A DNA stretch of 64,000 nt, from positions 773,833,138 to 773,897,137 of the forward strand of contig NC_090438.1 in the NCBI RefSeq assembly GCF_031143425.1. The letters are read 5' to 3'. A program made the position numbers and the translations under genes. Positions 37,401-48,238 of this stretch are shown here, piece by piece (within the stretch, counting starts at the first letter, position 1; the number at the start of each line of letters is the position of its first letter). Origin of the DNA: Pleurodeles waltl (taxonomy: Eukaryota; Chordata; Amphibia; Caudata; Salamandridae). The notes under the pieces are model-generated. The model had not been told where the DNA came from. It made no database searches and was given only the letters and a program-made list of their open reading frames with translations.

Positions 37401-38435
37401 TGTAGAATGTGAAGGCACACGTAAAAAACAAACAAGATTCACAATCACAGTATAAAGTGTCCCATTGGTATATTTTCAAATTAGATTTGCATGAAAAAGT
37501 ATTTCAAGGTACTGAATAAATTATTTAAAGGTCAATGAAATTTTTAGTTAGGAAGGTTACAAACGATGTCTAAGTACAACTGATGTGTTTGAAATTGAGA
37601 TATAAGGAAATGATGTGTTGCAGACGATATAGATTTGCATGAAAAGGTATTTCATGGTACTGAATAAATTACTCTAAGGTCAATTAAATTTTCAGTTAGG
37701 AAGGTTACAAACGATGGAATTGAATTATATGAAGAGAGGGTCAGGAAATGGCTGTTTCAAATACATTGAATTGAACGTATTCTGCTTGTAATCTTGTGAT
37801 TTGACAGTTAAATTATTTAAACTACAGCTAAATCAAAGGTAGATATTTTAATTTGTGAGTATTTATTAGTTTTTACTACGAGATGTGTACATTTCCCACT
37901 ATTGATTGTTGATCGATTGTTGCAATGTTAATATTCTAATATGGAATGTATTGTTCAGTTCGATTTAGGTTTTATTACTCTTGAATATATTACTTTCGGA
38001 GGTCCTGAAGAAGTCCAGGGATACTCCCTGGATGAAACACGTGTTGACGGACATATGGACAAGTAAGAGAGATGGCTAAACTAAATATGACGGATTAGTA
38101 AGAGAATTATTAGGAACGGATAAACAAGGAACTTTTGAGAACTTCGATATAAAGATATATGAGTGATTTCGTGGAACTTTTATAAAATCGGAATTTTTGA
38201 ATTATGATGGACTGAAAAAAGTTTGGAACTATGAACTAAATAGTTGAAACACACATCGAAGGAATATATAATTTGGACAGCTGATTTCAATTTGAGATTG
38301 GATCTGGACTTTATTGTAAAATCTAAACACTATACTTATAAGCCATTACTTAGAATTTGAAAATATACCAATGGGACACTTTATATTGTGATTGTGAATC
38401 TTGTTTGTTTTTTACGTGTGCCTTCACATTCTACA
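37401..38435. mobile_element. Nonautonomous element with 82-bp inverted termini
   Basis: Terminal inverted repeats at 37401-37482 and 38354-38435 match with a single mismatch seen (G at about 37449 against its partner). Inside, two tandem copies of a stretch of about 86 bases start at 37483 and 37631 ('agatttgcatgaaaa'). The words 'cctgaagaagtccaggga' and 'gaaacacgtgttgacgg' at about 38002-38050 recall a motif frequent in amphibian repeats. No ORF is present. The superfamily is unknown to me, and the duplication is at most 2-3 bases. Confidence 0.75.
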
Positions 38436-39129
38436 TAACATTGGTTAAGTAGCTTAACCTCTAGGGGTGGTTAGGGGGTGAGACCCCAGTGCAGAGCACC
38501 GTAGCATAATTCACCTGAGTTTCTGGATTGGGAGATTTGGGGCGCCTCTTCACTCTATAATATCACCCTCCTTTTAATGGGTAAATGGAGTCAGTCCTTT
38601 AACCTGGAGTTTTTTGGGGGGTACACTGAGATCTGGGTAGCTGCTCCTCATCTGTGGTGATCCACTGTAAGGAAGCATATTACCGAGAGACCTCAGAGAT
38701 GCCAGCTGTTGTGAGGTTCTTATTCCTGTGAGGGATCACATTTCTGATGTCCCCGAGGGCAGAGGGGCTATCAGTCTCAATGGTCTGCAAGGTGGTATGA
38801 GAAAGGGCCTCAAATGAGAGTGAAGTAGGCAGACGTAGCACTGTGGGGTATTAGTACAATGGCTCTTCCTAGGCCTTGTGTAGGTGCAGATGTGCTAACT
38901 CGGGGTCATATCGGACTGAATTTTGAGGGTTCTTTTTGAGGTGCAATTGATGAGGATTTGCTGCTGCTGTCTGCCAACAGTCCATGAAATGGGTTGTGTT
39001 GTCCGTACAGAGGGAAAACATTACATCAGTGGTGTTGGACCAGACCTGAATGATTGCAGCGTGAGGTAGAGATAGCAGCACATTAGGCATAGGCTGCTTG
39101 TTGAATTAGTTTAAATTAACAGACACTGG

Positions 39130-39664
39130 GGCCCTCACTAAGAGTTTGGCAGGCAGCAAAGGCCGCCCGCCAAACTCTTTGGGTCGGAAACCCCCCACTC
39201 TGGTTTTCCATCTGCTGGCCCTATTATGAGTTTCCTACTGGACCAGTGGGAAACTCACCACAACATTGACGCTGGCTCGTGATTCTGGCAGTGAAAAGCA
39301 TGATGGAACTCTCTATGGGGGGGTCTGCACTGCCCATGCCAAGTGCATGGGCAGTGCAAGAGCCCCCAGGGGGCCCCTGGCATCCTGTCTCCGACAGCTT
39401 TTGCATGGCGTTGGGACCGCCATGCAAAAGCTGGCAGAGAGGGGAGTCATAATCCCAGGGCAGCGCTGCTTGCAGCACTGCCCTGGCGGATTAAGACCGC
39501 TGGCACGGCCAGGCTGTCGACCGGTGGCAACCTGGCGGTGCCCGCAGTCAGACCGTGGTGGTTCTGCCAGGGTCATAATGTGGAGGCCAGACCGCTGCTT
39601 TGGTGCCGTTCAGACCGCCACCATGAGTCTGGCGGTCCTAGGACCGCCAGACTCCTAATGAACA
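39130..39664. mobile_element. Hairpin-rich GC element
   Basis: The interval is a chain of GC-rich inverted repeats. Examples are 'cactgcccatgcca' with its complement after a short loop (about 39328-39358), 'agcttttgcatggcg' with its partner (about 39400-39432), and 'gtctggcggtcctaggaccg' (about 39633-39652), which is palindromic over CTAGG. It shares the 'gcccatgccaag' hairpin with the MITE at 46356. ORFs here are shadows of the palindromes. The ends are approximate. Confidence 0.5.
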
Positions 39665-40731
39665 CCTGGGTGTACACTGCAGAGGTCAGGAACGTAAGTT
39701 CCGTAGTGCTGCACCTTTCTTCTGCACATTCTCAGGCACTGGATTAAACATACATAGAGCAGATCACTGAGATGCTAGTTAATGTAATACATAGAGATCC
39801 GTTTAATATGGTTCTGTATCATAAATTAAAGAAACACTCCTAAACGGATGGGATACCCTATCAGAATATTAGGCATCCTAGCTTCTTGACAAGTCTATAG
39901 CAAACTCAAGACACTGCAACAGGAGCAAAATATTAAAATGCTGCAGATATGGTTCATAAGTTTCAAGAACTCATGAAAGGGATTCAAGGGACTTGGTGAA
40001 CAATGAAGTTTTTGACATATATAGTAGAGGTGTCTGGCAGCTAACTGAGGTTATCAGAGTTATGGAGACAAGGGGGATATTATGCTCTTACTTAAGAAAA
40101 TGGAGTAAGGATAAAAACAACGAGCTAAGAATTGTCATGGGGACCTTATGGGCCCAAGCTGGTTCCCGTGTTTTTAGCTTCATTTTATATTTTACATTTA
40201 CACTGTTTTAGCTGCTTTGCTTTTAGCATGGCTTTTTTAGTGAGGACCTATCAGGAATAAGGGTGTGCGCGGTCCAGGTCCCGCCTGAAACTCCGCTGTG
40301 CATATTTGCAGTGCTTCATGCGCACCACTTGTCATCCCCTCTTGTTCTAAAAGTGGTCATCAGCGTCGCCTGCCCTGTGGTAAAGCTCATGTAGCTGCAG
40401 GGTTAGGACATTGGTGGGCAAGATGCACTTATCAGTGCTATTTTAGGATTGGACTACAATTCCCAAGTTTCTAGAGGCAGCGGCCATCATGGGGTGTGGC
40501 AGGCCTATAAAGCCCAGCCACACCCAAGCACATTGCTCACTATTTTGAATACTTCGATGCACTCAGACCTCGTGGGGGTTCCTCTGAAGAAGAGCAGATT
40601 TCCTACATGGCAGCTTGACAGTAAATCGCAGTATCTTTGTTTCAATGGTGAATTCAGATACGAGTAGGTCGTACTCGTAGCGGTAAGGTCTTGATGAGCC
40701 CAATCTTGAAGGGGGTTGTTGCTTCCCGAAG

Positions 40732-41395
40732 TAAAGCGCCCCTTAGCACAACGAGCAAAGCATTTTCAGTTCAAAGAGTAAAGCGCCCCTAAGCACAACG
40801 AGCAAAGCGCTTTCAGTTCAAAGAGTAAAGCAGCCTTGGCGCGACCATCAAAGCTCTTCGGATCACATGAGTAAAGCGCTCCTTAACACAACGAGCAAAG
40901 CGCTTCAGGCCCCACTTGTAAAGCACCCTTGGCAGGGCAATGAAAGCGCTTCAGTCCACATGAGTAATGCACCCTTGGCACGGCAATCAAAGCTCTTCAG
41001 TCCACATGAGTAAAGTGTCCTTGGCACGGCAATCAAAGCGCTTCAGTCCACATGAGTAAAGCGCCCTTGGCACGGTAATCAAAGCGCTTCAGTCCACATG
41101 AGTAAAGCGCCCTTGGCACGGCAATCAAATCGCTTCAGTCCACATGAGTAAAGCGCCTTTGGCACGGCAATCAAAGCGCTTCAGTCCACATGAGTAAAGC
41201 GCCCTTGGCACGGTAATCAAAGCTTTTCAGGCTACATGAGTAAAGCACCCCTCAGCATAACGAGCGTAGCGCTTCAGACAAAGCAAGTGAAGGCGCTCTC
41301 TGGCATATTGAACAAAGCGATTCATGTATAACAAGCAAGGCGCTTCTATCCAACGAACAAAGCGCTTCAAGTTCAATGAGTAAAACTTTCAGGCC
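40732..41395. repeat. 46-48-bp tandem array
   Basis: There are about 14 units. The central ones are nearly identical and read 'gagtaaagcgcccttggcac' plus 'ggcaatcaaagcgcttcagt' plus 'ccacat'. The outer units are more diverged on both sides, as expected when unequal exchange homogenises the middle. There are no spacers of the CRISPR kind and no coding sense. Confidence 0.9.
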
Positions 41396-43439
41396 TAGGT
41401 AGTCAATGTGAAAACGTTTCGGAGATAAGCAAGTTATAGTCTCATTGTTTTTTGAGAAGCGTAATATGTGAGATATATATTTAAGTCTTTGAGAATATGT
41501 GAGATACATATTTAAGTCTTTGAGAATTCCTAGGCTGAGATCAAATGTTTACGTTTATGAATGTATAGTGATTACATGATTGACATTCAGAGTATGTCCA
41601 TAGTCCAAGACTCTTGCCATCTCTAGGTTCAGAGGTTGCAGTTTGATTTTATTCCATGATTCAAAGAAGGGGCTACGCCCAATTCACAAAGGGTCTCAAT
41701 CTGATACCACGGAGACGCCTTTATTCAAGAGTCTATTGGTGAGTTATACTGTTATGAATGAGTATATGCATATTTGTTCTAACCTTTTCTTTTCAGATCC
41801 CTCTCCCTGCAGTTCCCTACCCTAATTCCCTTTCCCCGCCTGGCTTCATCATAACTCTGTGCTATAATAGCTTTCTGAGTTGGTGACGCTGGGAGATGGG
41901 CCTTTTGTTCAGCAGCGTGCAGATCCTGAGGAAAGGGCACTGTGACAGGACCTTTTACACACTTTTATCAGCTTGGTTTTATATTAGGAAAATATAAAAT
42001 GAGTTGCTTGTTTAGTTGGCATCTGCACGACATATAATCAGTACTCTCTGTCCAAGACTAAGAGCATGGTAGACAATATCCTTATTTGTGTTGCCCATTC
42101 AGGAGATAACTTCTAATATCTAGACACAGCATTGCATCAGAGCTGTACTTCCAAAACAGTATGAGTTTATTATATAAACGATGTACTGAACACAGCTCTA
42201 TAGTGGAAGTGCTGCATTCGGTAACCCCTGTGTGCTAGGAGAGGGAGCCACTGTGGGTCAGGGCAGGTTCCCTGGTTCGTGGTGCCAAAGATGCTGCAAA
42301 GAGCGCTTATGGACTGCTGCTGGTGCCTCGAGAAGATGTCCGAAACAGACAAGGGCCAGAGAGAAAAGAGAGTGAGTGAGAGAGAGAGAGAGAGTGTGTC
42401 GGTGTTTGTGTGTGTGTTTTATCTACCTCTGCCATTTTAACCATATACAATGGAGATTTCGATACTTTTGTCATTCTATTCTTGCCCAATGCAAAATATT
42501 GTGCCTTCACATAGAGATTTTACCTTTAAAATCTGTTTTCCTTTTTTCTGTGGCATGGCACATTGAGACTTGGCATGGCATATTAAAAAATAAAATCTTG
42601 TCATGGAGTTCTGAAATGTGGTTTTTGGTATCAGGTCCCATATCTGCTTCCCAGTGTGATGTATCCATCTAGTACATTGTTCATTATCGCAGACAAAACT
42701 ATAACTTGCACCTTATTTTTCAAAAATATATAGCACTGTAATAAGAATAATATTGTTTTATTAGTGAAAATACTATTCGCATGACTGCTGAGGTGACTAG
42801 AAGCTCTTTGAACGCAACCAATCTCACTCCTGTATGGCTGGATGAGCAGCTGGGATTTTTTCCGCCTCAACCGTCTTCAAAATATGAAGTTTGTAAGCAC
42901 CGGGACATTGTTTAAATGTCAGGTCATGGTGAATAGGGAGGCTACACACATTTTATTCCCACCAAAATGAAAAACACAGCCTCGAAAATGCCGCAGGGTA
43001 AGAGTTTCCACAGAAAGGAACGCGGTCTGGCTACAAACAGGATCTACAGACAGGGCTCGTTTCTAGCTCATTTCTGGCGTCTATGCAGGAGGCGGATGCC
43101 TCTCGGCCGGCAGGTGGAAAGAGATGCAGTGGAATTAAATGCTTCTAGACTTTACGGCAGGATCGTAGTTGCCACTGGTGCAGCAGGTGCAGTGGCACCG
43201 GGACCCAGAGCCGTGATAAATGCTGTATTTTACTACTGTAACAGCAGTCAAAGGACTTTCTCGCCTCAAGGGCCATGGTATATTTGCAAAAAAAAAAAAA
43301 AAAAAGCACTGCTCTCTGTCCTTGTCCTCAAACCGTCTATCTTTTTATGGGAAAATGGGACGGGTGAGGTTGTTGGGGGTGCTGATAGACGACAATAAAT
43401 AAGGTGCAGAAAGCGGGAGGGGTCAGGGCAAAAGGTCGG

Positions 43440-43680
43440 AACAGAGATGACAATCACCTTGTTGAGCGCCTCCACCAGAGCCTTGCACTCCCCTCGCGTT
43501 TTCAGGGAGTTCACACTCCCCTCGTTGGCCACGCGGACATTTTGTAAGGGCATCGCGATCCGCGTCGTTGCCTTCTGGGGTCCGCGGAGCAGAGACGTGC
43601 GCCCCGCGCCGGTTACACGTCCGCCTCTAAGCTCCAAGCATCCCCCTCACTTTTCGATGTCAAAGGACGTCGGTGGGATG
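43440..43680 (-). promoter_or_regulatory. CpG-rich start region of the RGS9BP-like gene
   Basis: CpG dinucleotides are dense here (for example around 43490-43520 and 43550-43620), while the surrounding tens of kilobases are CpG-poor outside transposons. The stretch covers coding exon 1 and the immediate upstream sequence, as expected for a CpG-island promoter or 5' UTR. No TATA box or start site can be fixed by eye, and a further upstream noncoding exon is possible. Confidence 0.5.
43458..43553 (-). CDS. RGS9BP-like: R9AP/RGS9-binding-protein family gene, coding exon 1
   Basis: This exon gives the first 32 residues. The start is the first ATG (43553-43551) after an in-frame TGA at 43649-43647, with G at -3. 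The encoded end, 'ECKALVEALNK', is the opening helix of the R9AP family. The exon stops at AAG followed by GTGATT, a usable donor at 43457, in phase 0; exon 2 resumes in phase 0 with 'VVACYRHL', as expected for the family. R9AP proteins anchor RGS9-1/Gbeta5-type GTPase-activating complexes to membranes in photoreceptors and related neurons. The whole predicted product is 254 residues, near my recollection of about 235 for human R9AP. The C-terminal membrane tail (exon 3) favours R9AP over the palmitoylated RGS7BP. Which vertebrate paralogue this is cannot be settled by eye. Confidence 0.85.
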
Positions 43681-44214
43681 TCCAGCCCCGGCTCCTCTTC
43701 CTCTGCGCTGGACAGCAAAGCCATGCAAAATGCAGGTTGTTTGTCACATCTCACATAGCATATTCCGTCTGTGTGCAAGAAATAGCACGAGAATTTAAAA
43801 ACACAACTACAGAGGCGAAGAGAGCTCCCACAGTGAACATCTTCTGTTAATCCAAGAGATTAGTACAGAACCTCAGGGTGGAGAAAACGATTTAATCTAA
43901 TTATCCAGCGCTCTGATCCATGCAGTTCAAAAGCTCTTCTCGGAGGAGCATTTTACACCGAAGCAGTGCGTAATTTGTACATAAAAACGTGCCCGTGCCC
44001 TAAGCTCTCCTCTGAAACACACGGCTGCTGCCATTAAATTTGCGAGGTAGGAATACTGAGGCACCGTACTCCTAACGCCGTCCCGGGCCTCTTGAATCCA
44101 TTTACAGCCAATTCCTGCCCCTTCAGATCACTCTTGCAGCTTTCTGTTTTCTTCCTTTGTGACGCTTCTTCGTCTTTCTCTTCCTCCTCTTTCCCATATA
44201 AGGATTTTGTTCGC

Positions 44215-45030
44215 AGTACATGCTTGAGGCAACAACATTAGTGCCGGCTCTCTAAAATAGGTGCCGGTGCCTCCGCACCGGAAACCACCGGCACAAATTA
44301 AGCACTGAACTAACGAATGTTCTTTTATTATGTACTACAGTGGCAGGGCCAGAGGCACGGTGGATTCCATTCATCTATTTCTATTATGACCGTAAACTAG
44401 CGAAATAAAGCAAGTTTATAATTTACCCAAGAGAAGTATTGTAGTTATGATAGAAACTTCAACAGCAGCTCTTCCTTATTCTAATAGGTGGCTGCAGGGT
44501 CAAAAGTCCCAGTCGCACTGTCCAGATGACATCCTGCTGCACGAGTTCTGACTGTGCGTGATCCGTTGCGATCTCTTGAGCAGGAAACTCGTCTGACAAA
44601 TCCCATTACATGTACTCTAGACGTGTTTGTCATTTGCTTTTAGGCTTACAGAGGTGTATTCATTTTAACACAGGTGACTACTGTTCATGCACAGTGCTTT
44701 ATTTATGGTAGAAAAAGTGTTGGGGCCCAAATTGTTGCTCAGAAGCCCACAGCCGGCGCTATCTAATGTCAACAAATATGTGATTACCACAGCTGCATAG
44801 TTTTGACTGCAACCGGTAACTTTTTAATCCATCACCAAACACACTGTTCTTCTTTTCTCTCATGCTTGCTGGTTCTTTTTTATCCCCGTTTCTTTGTCAC
44901 GCTTTTTTCCAACTTTCTCTTCCTTTTGTGTTTTTCTCTCTCTTGCTCCGGGTCAAAGTCTGATGAGGAAAAATAAATTCTGGTTCCCAAAAAAATGAGT
45001 GCTGGCTGGCCCCCACTTCAACCACTATTC
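44215..45030. repeat. Possible hAT-like fragments upstream of the gene
   Basis: The end 'ccggcacaaattaagcactg' (about 44290-44309) and the start 'cagtgctttatttatggtag' (about 44692-44711) look like CAGTGCTT-type hAT termini. 'gtgctggctggcccccactt' near 45000-45019 may be the far end of the second. No clean target duplications were found. Confidence 0.3.
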
Positions 45031-46352
45031 TTATTACCAGACTGGCGTTCTTCTGGAATATCCAGTTTATAGACGCTATTTTTGTACTCTATATTCTGAC
45101 ATACAAGCCACCAGACCATGACGTGTCTAGTGTTTAGTGGCAGGTAAACAAAATAATTCACTGCCGCAGAACATTGAAGTGAAGAAGATAAACTGTCTAG
45201 TGTCTGCAGAACATGCATTTGCTTAGATCAGAGTCTGAATACAGTGAGTGCATTGCCCTGTGATGTTCAGAAGGACCAAGATTAGAGGCCTGTGACTGCT
45301 GCCCAACCCAGCCTACAGTGCTTCTGTGAGCAGCATCGACCCATCGTATGGGACCGCGTAAGTCTAGAACTGTCACTGTACATAAAACTCCCTGAGAGTG
45401 ACTCTAGAAGGAGGGCCAGTGTTCCTCCACCTACAATGCTGTGCTTGTGAAGATCTGTGAGCAACATCCACCCTGGCATGCAGGCTATTGAACATCCACA
45501 CTTCTCGCTGTACCTGTGAATGCATGCGGGAACTTCAAAACCAGCGCTTAATGCAATGTGATATCTGTAAGTGACTTTGACACCAGCATAAGGGCTATCA
45601 GGCTTTACTGTTGCACTGATGGACCCCCCTGAGAGCAGTGCTCAGACTGGCCATGAAGGCCCATGTGCATCGTTGGCACATTGTAGATCACCATCCTCCA
45701 GAACTGCAACCGCTGATTCCTCTAACCACGCAAGGAAGAAAAGAAAGGCCTTTGCTGGCAAAGACAGTGTCAAGGCAATGGAGTCAAGCAGTCCGCAAAG
45801 CTACTGCAAGGGTCGTAAGCCTGCTCCACCTACAAAAGGAATTAAGATATCTTATATGTGTGACTTTGTTGCAATAACTCAATTTGCACTTTGGGTATAG
45901 TATTCACACTTACCATTCCAAGTACATTGTTGCTTTAAATTTGTGAAGGTCATGAGAGGCTCAATGCTAGTTATGGAGTAACCAGAAATGACCAGAAGAG
46001 TGATATGTGCCCTAAAATATCACGAAGTACTAAAAATATTTCCTTAATGTAAATGCAGTCTTTTTCTTAAAGAACAACACTTATTGCACCAGGTATTGTC
46101 AATGATTCATGTGCGAGATGAACTAAGCATCCTAAAACAGACCAGCCTCCAAAAGTAATCCTTCAGTGTTTGACTGTGCTAACCCGGGGAAATGTAAAGT
46201 CCAAAATGGAGACACATTGTAGTATCGCTGCATGACTAGGCTCCTGTGGTTCCAAGGACAATGCCAATATCTGTGAGAAGGATTGCCTAACTGCCCTTCA
46301 GTCCCAAAGTCCCTAAAGAACTGGCCTCTCGCAATTATGATATTATAAACTC
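45031..46352. other. Intergenic stretch, nothing recognised
   Basis: Small ORFs occur (for example 45619-45900 on the plus strand), but none shows a domain, codon bias or partner that would support a gene. Confidence 0.5.
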
Positions 46353-46355
46353 TTA

Positions 46356-46948
46356 GGGGGTCATTCTGACTCTGGCGGTCACCGACCGCCAGGGCCAACG
46401 ACCGCGGAAGCACCGCCAACAGGCTGGCGGTGCTTCCATGGGTACCGCCGCGGTCAGAAACGGGAAACCAGCGGTGTCCCGCCGGTTTCCCGCTGCCCCA
46501 GGGAATCCTCCACGGCGGCGCTGCTTGCAGCGCCGCCATGGGGATTCCGACCCCCTTACCGCCATCCTGTTCCTGGCGGTCTTCACCGCCAGGAACAGGA
46601 TGGCGGTAACGGGTGTCGTGGGGCCCCTGGTGGCCCCTGCAGTGCCCATGCCAAGCGCATGGGCACTGCAGGGGCCCCCTAACAGGGTCCCACATTGATT
46701 TTCAGTGTCTGCCTAGCAGACACTGAAAATTGCGACGGGTGCCACTGCACCCGTCGCACGCCTTCAACTCCGCCGGCTCCATTCGGAGCCGGCTTCCTCG
46801 TTGAAGGCGCTTTCCCGCTGGGCCGGCGGGCGGCCTTCTGGCGGTCGCCCGCCAGCCCAGCGGGAAAGCCAGAATGGCCGCCGCGGTCATTCGGCGGCTC
46901 CCGCCGGGCGTGCGGTTACCGCCGCCGGCAGGAGTCGGAATGACCCCC
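46356..46948. mobile_element. Hairpin-rich MITE with TTA duplication
   Basis: The left end GGGGGTCATTCTGAC and the right end GTCGGAATGACCCCC are inverted repeats flanked by TTA at 46353-46355 and 46949-46951. A 3-base TWA duplication is the PIF/Harbinger pattern. The inside is a series of perfect or near-perfect GC hairpins (for example about 46570-46612, 46637-46672, 46702-46730 and 46808-46866). Long ORFs through it are palindrome artefacts. Elements starting GGGGGTCATTC are, from memory, abundant in newt DNA. Confidence 0.75.
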
Positions 46949-46951
46949 TTA

Positions 46952-48238
46952 ATGAATGTTCAGCTGTAATTTTGTTATTAAAGGTGAGTTCTGACGTCAG
47001 CAGTTGCCTATTGCTTTCTCTCCAGCCAATAGCAATATCACAGTACCTTCTGTCATCACTGCTGCTCATTAAGTGTAGGAGCACCCCTTCCGCCCCACCT
47101 CAACCTGACGGCGGGGAGGGGGTAGTGTCAAACTTTCCCTTCAGCTGAAGGACGTATTTAGTTTCCCCTCCTTGCGGCACAGTCATGAGCATTCCTCTCT
47201 GTTTTTCTTGTCTGCTTTCAACAACAGAGGATTCCACATACTTTGCACCTCCCCTGTACCACAGCCATTTACCGGGGTTGGGCTTCTCTAGTTTATTAGA
47301 TTTTAACTTACCAATTTCTCCAAAATTTGGTCCCCACCCATTTTTTTCTTTAAGCCACACTCATGAACATACCATCCCACCAAACTCCTTCTGTCTTTTC
47401 CATGACAGAGGAGGCCGTGGGTTCTGTATCATCATCACCTTCCATGTTTGAGAGGTAACCCCCCCACTCACAAGAGTAGGAAGTCCTGCGACACAACATC
47501 ACCCCTGCATTTCACCCAGTTGGAACAGGTATTTTCCCGCTTGCTGTGCCTCCTGCTGGCAGAGGAACCTGAAAGCAGAGTCTGACCACCAACAGCAAGT
47601 CAGCTTCAATTTACAGGTCTGCAGTAGGGCAGAGCTTCCTTACCATTCAGCTCTTGACCCTATACTCATCTCTAGTGGCATCCTCTCAGCCAGGTATAGG
47701 GGCACAGTCAACAATGGGACATGTGCTGACTGCCCCAAGATCACCAGCACAACAACAAAGTCATAAAACAGGCTATCCCGGGAAAGGAGATAGGGGCTCT
47801 AGAGAGGGCTGACATAGTATGGAACTCTCCAGTGACTTGTAACATCCTTACATTCTGTAGGATGAGATACTTGATCACATACCCGAGGATAGTTTAAGTG
47901 AAATGATTGACAAATTTTTGCATACCCCAGAACACCATGTTTCAATGCATTAATACATGTGCTGAATGTTGAGATGGATGGGGTATTTTCCTCTTTTAGT
48001 TTCAGCTATGTTCCCCGTTGGCTCACTTTCCCATTGTCTGGCTTATTCACAACCAGTGATCAAATCGTAATGTGTTTTCAAGGAATTTTATAAATGCTCA
48101 GCATGACACTTTCTGTTAGAGGTGACCCTGGACTGTTTCTGTTTTTTTTCTTCTCTTCAATGAGATGTTTGGGGTGTGAGCAGCAACATGCTTGACAACA
48201 CAGGTTTGTAATGAATATACTATTTCTTCCATATCTGT
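46952..48238. other. Intergenic stretch, nothing recognised
   Basis: I find no gene or repeat here that I can name. It is ordinary mixed-composition DNA with short ORFs only. Confidence 0.5.

Larger units (their letters stand above)
25995..43457 (-). other. Intron 1 of the RGS9BP-like gene (about 17.5 kb)
   Basis: The interval is bounded by an AAG/GTGATT donor and a T-rich tract ending in AAAG. Almost half of it is one recent LTR retrotransposon (26247-34405) on the opposite strand. The stretches 34411-36836, 38436-39129, 39665-40731 and 41396-43286 show no gene or repeat that I can name. A run of As at about 43288-43304 lies close to exon 1. Confidence 0.85.

Noticed and set aside
40732..41395. 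Regular repeats resembling a CRISPR array
   Set aside because: Units are contiguous with no unique spacers, the repeat decays from the centre outward, and the context is vertebrate.
43266..43457. Continuation of the exon 1 reading frame past the lysine at the donor
   Set aside because: The family match stops exactly at the AAG/GT donor and resumes in exon 2; the continuation reads into an A-run (poly-Phe on the minus strand), i.e. intron.
46132..46943. 187-codon minus-strand ORF and overlapping ORFs
   Set aside because: Most of it lies inside the hairpin-rich MITE and mirrors its palindromes.
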